10,274 bases of DNA, from NCBI GenBank assembly GCA_030838025.1, contig JAUTXM010000083.1, positions 1-10,274 on the forward strand. Reading direction: 5' to 3'. A program made the translations under genes and the position numbers. The notes under the pieces were generated by a model that ran no database searches, had not been told where the DNA came from, and was given only the letters and a program-made list of their open reading frames with translations. Of the stretch, positions 6,702-10,274 are shown in pieces. Positions within the stretch are counted from its first letter, which is position 1. Each line of letters starts with the position of its first letter. The DNA is from Acidimicrobiaceae bacterium. GTDB taxonomy: Bacteria; Actinomycetota; Acidimicrobiia; Acidimicrobiales; Palsa-688.

Positions 6702-6736
6702 CGGTCACATTGGCGTAACTACGCCGCTGTGACCGA
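6701..6736. promoter_or_regulatory. 36-bp imperfect dyad at the transcription start (operator or leader hairpin)
   Basis: Outer arms TCGGTCACA (6701-6709) and TGTGACCGA (6728-6736) are perfect 9-bp complements. Inner arms GGCGT (6712-6716) and ACGCC (6721-6725) are perfect 5-bp complements around a four-base loop. Both share one centre, with only a 2x2 mismatch between them. The dyad begins on the last base of the -10 box and covers the predicted start site, so it fits a repressor operator. If transcription begins upstream of it, it could also be an RNA hairpin. The binding protein is unknown; the downstream MerR is a candidate. Confidence 0.6.
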
Positions 6737-6756
6737 TCGCACAAGGGGAGAGGCGA

Positions 6757-7188
6757 ATGGCTGGCGACAAACAGCCGGACGAGGGGTATCGAGGACCGCA
6801 GGTGTGCTCGATCGTCGGTATCACGTACCGGCAGTTGGACTATTGGGCCCGGACCGACCTGCTGCGGCCGTCGATCAGCGAGGCCCGGGGGAGCGGCACC
6901 CAGCGTCGCTACTCGTATCTGGACCTCCTCCAGCTGAAGGTCATCAAGCGGTTGCTCGATGCGGGCATCGACCTGCGCCACGCCCGAAAGGCGATCGACT
7001 GCCTGCGATCGAGCGGCGAGGACATCGCGGCCGCCAACCTCGTCATCGAGGAGGACCGGGCATTGCTCCGCTCGGGTGAGGAAATCATCGACCTCCTGCA
7101 GGGCGGCCAGGTGATGTTCAACATCACGGTGCCCATGGCCAAGGTCGTCTCTGAGGTCGACGCGGCCATCCTCGAGTTGGGGGCGTAA
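6757..7188 (+). CDS. MerR-family regulator, Rv1830-type
   Basis: A 143-residue regulator with a MerR-type winged helix at about 14-78: VCSIVGITYRQLDYWARTDLL, then SGTQRRYSYLDLLQLKVIKRLLDAGIDL. A short C-terminal region contains EEIIDLLQGGQVMFNITV (108-125), a segment shared with M. tuberculosis Rv1830 (ResR), which affects growth and antibiotic recovery there. The present protein is shorter, lacking the mycobacterial C-terminal extension. It lacks sensor cysteines, so it is not a metal-type MerR. Start ATG 6757 has a strong SD (AGGGGAGAGG, 6744-6753). It is transcribed from its own promoter carrying the 36-bp dyad, which suggests autoregulation, though this is inferred. The next gene begins three bases after its stop. 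It is the second MerR protein in 3 kb. Confidence 0.88.
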   Translation: MAGDKQPDEGYRGPQVCSIVGITYRQLDYWARTDLLRPSISEARGSGTQRRYSYLDLLQLKVIKRLLDAGIDLRHARKAIDCLRSSGEDIAAANLVIEEDRALLRSGEEIIDLLQGGQVMFNITVPMAKVVSEVDAAILELGA

Positions 7189-7191
7189 GCG

Positions 7192-7545
7192 ATGGGCGCG
7201 GCGGTGCACAGCCCCCGCTTCGCCCACCACTCGGAGCGCAACTTTGCCGGTCTGCTCGATTTCTACGGCATCGCGTGGATCTACGAGCCCACCGAGTTCA
7301 TCCTCGAATGGGACGACGAGGGCCGGCCCCTCCAGGCCTTCCGTCCCGATTTCTACCTGCCCGCCTTCGACCGCTACATCGAGCTCACGACCCTCAATCA
7401 GCGCCTGGTGACCAAGAAGAACCGCAAGGTGCGACGCCTGCGGGAGCTGCGCCCCGACGTCAACGTCCAGGTGCTGTACCTGCGGGATTACGTCAACCTG
7501 CTGATGAAGTTCGGGCTGGAAAGCGAGTGGACGGCAACCGCCTAG
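7192..7545 (+). CDS. Small PD-(D/E)XK-like protein of unknown function
   Basis: A 117-residue soluble protein with a pattern typical of small endonuclease folds. There is an N-terminal helix with an acidic residue (HSERNFAGLLDFYGI, 13-27, E15) and YEPTEFILEW (31-40). AFRPDFYLPAFDRYIELTTL (49-68) carries the P52-D53 and E64 positions, and a basic helix RLVTKKNRKVRRLREL (71-86) and strand NVQVLYLRDY (91-100) follow. The usual ExK triad reads E64-L-T66, so the lysine is missing from its standard place; K75/K76 in the following helix could substitute. It is tightly coupled to merR (three-base gap), and gcvT has its own promoter after it. I do not know its job. It may be an inactive or substrate-binding relative rather than a nuclease. 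Confidence 0.8.
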   Translation: MGAAVHSPRFAHHSERNFAGLLDFYGIAWIYEPTEFILEWDDEGRPLQAFRPDFYLPAFDRYIELTTLNQRLVTKKNRKVRRLRELRPDVNVQVLYLRDYVNLLMKFGLESEWTATA

Positions 7546-7553
7546 ACCCCCGG

Positions 7554-7559
7554 TAGATT
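7554..7559 (+). promoter_or_regulatory. Putative -10 box for leaderless gcvT transcription
   Basis: TAGATT fits TANNNT and is followed by seven bases and then the ATG at 7567, placing the transcript start on the start codon. There is no ribosome-binding sequence between the previous stop (7545) and the ATG. The spacing repeats that seen before gcvH. The -35 is weak. Confidence 0.6.
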
Positions 7560-7566
7560 GCCCGCA

Positions 7567-8691
7567 ATGAGGGACCCTGATGATCGCCGCTCGCCCCTCG
7601 ACGCGGCGCATCGTCGCCTCGGGGCCAAGATGGTCCCGTTCGGCGGGTGGGACATGCCCCTTGCCTATCGGGCTGGAACCATCGCCGAGCACCTGGCCTG
7701 CCGCCACGGCGCCGTCGCCTTCGACGTCAGCCACCTGGGCACGGTGCGGGTGAGCGGAGCCGACGCCTTCGACCGCCTCCAAGGCACCTTGACCAACGAT
7801 CTGACCAAGATCGGACCGGGCCGGGCCCAATACACCCATCTCCTTGATCCCGCCGATGCGTCGGTGGTCGACGACATCATCGTGTGGTGGGTCGACGACG
7901 ACGTCTTTGACGTGATGCCCAACGCCTCCAACACCGACCGGGTGGTTGGCGCCCTGACCGGCACCGGCACCGGCCGAGCGGAGGATGTCACCACGACCCG
8001 GGCAATCGTCGCCGTCCAGGGGCCCGCGGCACGGGAACGCCTGGAGCCCATCGCACCCGAGGCGGCGTCGGTGCCCCGTTTCCACGTGCGCCACTTCGAG
8101 TGGCAGGGCGCCGCCTGCGTGGCCGCCGGTACCGGCTACACCGGCGAGGACGGTGTCGAACTGGCGGTGCCCGACGATGCCGCCGGCGCCCTCTGGCAGG
8201 CCCTGCTCGACGCCGGCGTCCAGCCCGCCGGCCTCGGCGCGCGCGACACCCTGCGCCTCGAAGCGGCCCTGCCGCTGCACGGCCACGAGCTCGGACCGGG
8301 GATCACGCCGCTGCAGGCCGGACTGGGCTGGGTCGTGGCATGGGACAAGCCCAGTGGGTTCCGAGGCAAGGACGCCCTGGTGGCGGAGCGCCACGCGGGG
8401 GTGGCTCGCAAGCTGGCCGGCCTCTCCACCTCCGGGCGCCAACCACCGCGCGAGCACTGCCCGGTCATCGTCGACGGCACGCCGGTGGGTGAGGTCACCA
8501 GCGGCAACTTCTCACCGGTGCTCGGCCATGGCATCGCCCTGGCCTTGCTGCCCCCGGGCATCACCCCAGACGCCTCCATCGAAATCGAGGTCCGGGACCG
8601 CCGAATGGCCGCCACCCTCACGCCTCTGCCATTCGTCCGCAAGGCCGGCCAGGGCGGCGGCGGCGGTGGCAGCAGCGGCAAGGGCAACTGA
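7567..8691 (+). CDS. gcvT: Glycine cleavage system T protein (aminomethyltransferase)
   Basis: A 374-residue tetrahydrofolate-dependent aminomethyltransferase. It releases ammonia from the aminomethyl-lipoyl group on GcvH and makes 5,10-methylene-THF. Family motifs in order: GAKMVPFGGWDMPL (19-32), VAFDVSHLGTVRVSG (50-64), VVDDIIV (100-106) with the catalytic-region aspartate D103, NASN (119-122), GYTGEDGVEL (190-199), GLGARDTLRLEAALPLHGHEL (from 222) and TSGNFSP (311-317). A Gly/Ser-rich tail (about 361-374) extends the usual end. The ATG at 7567 was chosen over an in-frame TTG at 7558 because the TTG overlaps the -10 box. The gene ends in a TGATG one-base overlap with gcvPA. The three downstream gcv genes form a coupled unit separate from gcvH. 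Confidence 0.95.
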   Translation: MRDPDDRRSPLDAAHRRLGAKMVPFGGWDMPLAYRAGTIAEHLACRHGAVAFDVSHLGTVRVSGADAFDRLQGTLTNDLTKIGPGRAQYTHLLDPADASVVDDIIVWWVDDDVFDVMPNASNTDRVVGALTGTGTGRAEDVTTTRAIVAVQGPAARERLEPIAPEAASVPRFHVRHFEWQGAACVAAGTGYTGEDGVELAVPDDAAGALWQALLDAGVQPAGLGARDTLRLEAALPLHGHELGPGITPLQAGLGWVVAWDKPSGFRGKDALVAERHAGVARKLAGLSTSGRQPPREHCPVIVDGTPVGEVTSGNFSPVLGHGIALALLPPGITPDASIEIEVRDRRMAATLTPLPFVRKAGQGGGGGGSSGKGN

Positions 8692-10148
8692 TGGGCCACT
8701 ACGTCCCCCACACCGACGGCGAGCTGGCCACCATGCTGGCGTCGCTCGGCCTGACGTCACTCGACGAGCTGTTCGACTGCATCCCGGCCGCACTGCGCCT
8801 GGCGAGCGGCCTCGACCTGGCGGACGGCCTCTCGGAGCCCGACACCCTCGACGCCCTGGCGGAGCTGGCCGGGCGCAACCACGGCGGCCTGGTCTGCTTC
8901 GCCGGCGCCGGGGCCTACGACCACGGGGTGCCGGCGGCGGCCCGGGCGCTGCCGTTCCGCTCCGAGTTCGTGACCGCCTACACCCCGTACCAGCCCGAGG
9001 TGGCGCAAGGGGTGCTCCAGGCGCTGTTCGAGTATCAGACGATGGTCGCCCGGTTGGCGGGGCTGCCCATCGCCAACGCGTCGCTCTACGACGGCGCCGC
9101 GGCGACGGTCGAAGCGGTCAACCTGGCCAGCGCCGCCACCCGCCGGGACACGGTGTGGGTCAGCGGCGGGCTCCATCCCCATTGGCGTGGCGCCCTCGCC
9201 ACTTTCGCCGCCGGCAGCGGCCACGAGCTGGTCGACATCCCACTCCACGACGGCCGCACGGCGTGGCCCACCACCGCAGTACCTGGGGAAAAGGGGGCTC
9301 CCGGCGCCTTGGTCGTGGCGTCGCCCAACTACCTCGGCTGCCTGGAGGACCTCCCCGCCGCCCGCGCGGCAGCCGACGCAACCGGGGCACGCCTGGTGGT
9401 GGCGGCCGATCCGGTATCGGCCGGCCTGCTTCGCAGCCCCGGCTCGCAGGGGGCCGACGTGGTGGTCGGGGAGGGCCAGCCATTCGGGACCCCGCTGTCG
9501 TTTGGGGGGCCGTACCTGGGGCTGTTCGCCTGCCGGGCCGAGTTGGTCCGGCGCCTGCCAGGACGTCTGGTGGGCGAGACGGTCGACGTGGAAGGTCGGC
9601 GGGCGTACGTCACCACATTGCGGGCCCGCGAACAGGACATCCGGCGGGAGAAGGCGTCATCCAACGTGTGCACCAACCAGACGCTCATTGCCGTGTGCTG
9701 CATGGTGCAGCTGGCCTGGCTGGGCACCAGCGGGCTGCGTGAGCTGGCATTGCGCTGCGCCCAAGGCACCCGCTACGCCCGCGACGCGCTGCTCGCCATC
9801 CCCGGCGTCGAGCCGCTGGTCGGCGCGCCCGTCCTCCGGGAATTCGCGGTGCGCCTCCCGGCCGACCCGGCGGTGGTGGTCGACCGGATGGCCGAAGAAG
9901 GGTTCCTCGCCGGTGTGCCTATCGGGCTTGCCGGCGGCATGGCGACCGACGACGGGGACGGCCTGGACGCGTTACTGATCGCGGTCACCGAGCGGCGCAC
10001 CCGCGCCCAGATCGACGCCTACGCCGCGGCCCTGGAGAAGGTGATGGTGTGGCGGCCCCGCCGGTGGACGCGGCGCCGGGCGGCCAAACCGGGTCGGCCC
10101 CGCCGGTGGACGCCGCGCCGGGCGGCCAGGCCCGGTCGGCCCCCCTGA
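8691..10148 (+). CDS. gcvPA: Glycine dehydrogenase (decarboxylating) subunit 1 with repetitive basic tail
   Basis: A 485-residue N-terminal half of the split P protein, which decarboxylates glycine and loads the aminomethyl group onto GcvH. Family motifs: TAYTPYQPEVAQGVLQALFE (95-114), MVARLAGLPIANASLYDGA (118-136), VVASPNYLGCLED (208-220), GEGQPFGTPLSFGGPYLGLFA (260-280) and REKASSNVCTNQTL (319-332). The PLP lysine belongs to the other subunit. The typical family end is near residue 451. Residues 453-485 form an unusual Arg-rich tail made of two 14-residue repeats, RPRRWTRRRAAKPG (455-468) and RPRRWTPRRAARPG (469-482), plus RPP. The last 100 bases also encode the start of gcvPB in another frame, so the tail seems to be a by-product of, or to coevolve with, that overlap. 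Start ATG 8691 overlaps the gcvT stop. Confidence 0.93.
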   Translation: MGHYVPHTDGELATMLASLGLTSLDELFDCIPAALRLASGLDLADGLSEPDTLDALAELAGRNHGGLVCFAGAGAYDHGVPAAARALPFRSEFVTAYTPYQPEVAQGVLQALFEYQTMVARLAGLPIANASLYDGAAATVEAVNLASAATRRDTVWVSGGLHPHWRGALATFAAGSGHELVDIPLHDGRTAWPTTAVPGEKGAPGALVVASPNYLGCLEDLPAARAAADATGARLVVAADPVSAGLLRSPGSQGADVVVGEGQPFGTPLSFGGPYLGLFACRAELVRRLPGRLVGETVDVEGRRAYVTTLRAREQDIRREKASSNVCTNQTLIAVCCMVQLAWLGTSGLRELALRCAQGTRYARDALLAIPGVEPLVGAPVLREFAVRLPADPAVVVDRMAEEGFLAGVPIGLAGGMATDDGDGLDALLIAVTERRTRAQIDAYAAALEKVMVWRPRRWTRRRAAKPGRPRRWTPRRAARPGRPP

Positions 10149-10274
10149 TCGGGCGAGACGCCGAGCCCACCATCTTCGAGATGTCGGTGCCCGGCCGCCG
10201 GGCCTGGTCCTTCCCCCGGACCGACCTGCCGGAATGGTCAGCCGAGGAACTGATTCCTGAGGCGTCCCTCCGCC
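10049..10274 (+). CDS. gcvPB: Glycine dehydrogenase (decarboxylating) subunit 2, N-terminus (3' partial)
   Basis: The frame reads 75 codons to the window edge. Residues from about 38 (AEPTIFEMSVPGRRAW) resemble the start of GcvPB proteins, the PLP-binding half of the split P protein; the PLP lysine lies beyond the window. The proposed start is GTG 10049, with GGAGAAGG (10034-10041) seven bases upstream. The first 33 residues are a Pro/Ala/Gly-rich extension with two 14-residue repeats, APPVDAAPGGQTGS (3-16) and APPVDAAPGGQARS (17-30). GTG 10064 and GTG 10106 are alternatives without as good a ribosome site; ATG 10181 would remove conserved residues. The gene overlaps gcvPA by 100 bases, suggesting strong translational coupling of the two subunits. 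Confidence 0.85.
   Translation, partial: MAAPPVDAAPGGQTGSAPPVDAAPGGQARSAPLIGRDAEPTIFEMSVPGRRAWSFPRTDLPEWSAEELIPEASLR
10053..10136 (+). repeat. Two-copy 42-bp tandem repeat in the gcvPA/gcvPB overlap
   Basis: Unit 1 (10053-10094) and unit 2 (10095-10136) match at 38 of 42 positions, with differences at unit positions 20, 35, 36 and 39. Seven bases of a third copy (10137-10143) follow. Because 42 is divisible by three, the duplication kept both overlapping frames open and added 14 residues to each protein. Confidence 0.92.

Noticed and set aside
7558..7566. TTG at 7558 as the gcvT start
   Set aside because: It overlaps the TAGATT -10 box and has no ribosome-binding sequence, whereas the ATG at 7567 sits exactly where a leaderless transcript would begin.
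6604..8457. Long open frame on the minus strand (617 codons) opposite merR, the nuclease-like gene and gcvT
   Set aside because: It is antisense to well-supported genes, its product has no recognisable domain, and such frames are expected where high-GC codon bias removes antisense stops.
7985..9742. Long plus-strand open frame (585 codons) overlapping gcvT and gcvPA
   Set aside because: Its product is a low-complexity Arg/Pro/Ala/Ser sequence typical of an out-of-frame reading of GC-rich genes, while gcvT and gcvPA in the other frames carry full family motifs.

Overview
The window looks like a chromosomal housekeeping segment from a high-GC Actinomycetota, most likely an Acidimicrobiia-type lineage. 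It has a dense same-strand layout, GTG and TTG-like starts, leaderless-type promoters and the gene order gcvH - GarA-type FHA protein - FtsR-type MerR - bifunctional nuclease - second MerR - gcv. That order matches, from memory, Mycobacterium tuberculosis Rv1826 to Rv1832. The GarA-like FHA domain is nearly identical in its signature motifs to the mycobacterial and corynebacterial proteins. The split gcvPA/gcvPB, the extra hpt gene and the zinc-ribbon GarA argue against Mycobacterium itself. All genes found are on the + strand. No mobile element, CRISPR array, tRNA or rRNA was seen.

Layout. Positions 1-2432 hold a 5'-truncated sugar-nucleotide pyrophosphorylase fused to a phosphomannomutase-like domain that has lost its catalytic motifs. 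A GC-rich hairpin follows, then a 16-bp perfect palindrome just before the next start. Positions 2504-3748 encode a DoxX-like four-helix membrane domain fused to a long Lys/Ala/Arg-rich, histone H1-like tail, and a hairpin sits on its stop codon. Positions 3908-6614 form an apparent operon: gcvH, a zinc-ribbon/FHA GarA homologue, ftsR, hpt and a bifunctional-nuclease gene. Its promoter looks leaderless. A 142-bp gap (6615-6756) carries a strong -35/-10 promoter and a 36-bp imperfect dyad. It drives a second MerR-family gene and a small PD-(D/E)XK-like protein (6757-7545). Positions 7567-10274 hold gcvT, gcvPA and the start of gcvPB, preceded by another leaderless-type promoter. The gcvPA/gcvPB junction is an overlap of about 100 bp containing a 42-bp tandem repeat that is translated in two frames.

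How the genes fit together. GcvH, GcvT and GcvPA/PB are the H, T and P proteins of the glycine cleavage system, which feeds one-carbon units into folate and shares lipoyl chemistry with 2-oxoglutarate dehydrogenase. GarA/OdhI proteins control 2-oxoglutarate dehydrogenase and glutamate metabolism under Ser/Thr kinase control. FtsR and the Rv1830-type MerR regulate growth and division in relatives. The block therefore plausibly links C1/glutamate metabolism, purine salvage (hpt) and growth control. The parts that look least ordinary are the DoxX-histone fusion, the dual-coding repeat at gcvPA/gcvPB, the dyad at the merR promoter, the zinc-ribbon GarA and the small nuclease-like protein lacking the usual lysine.
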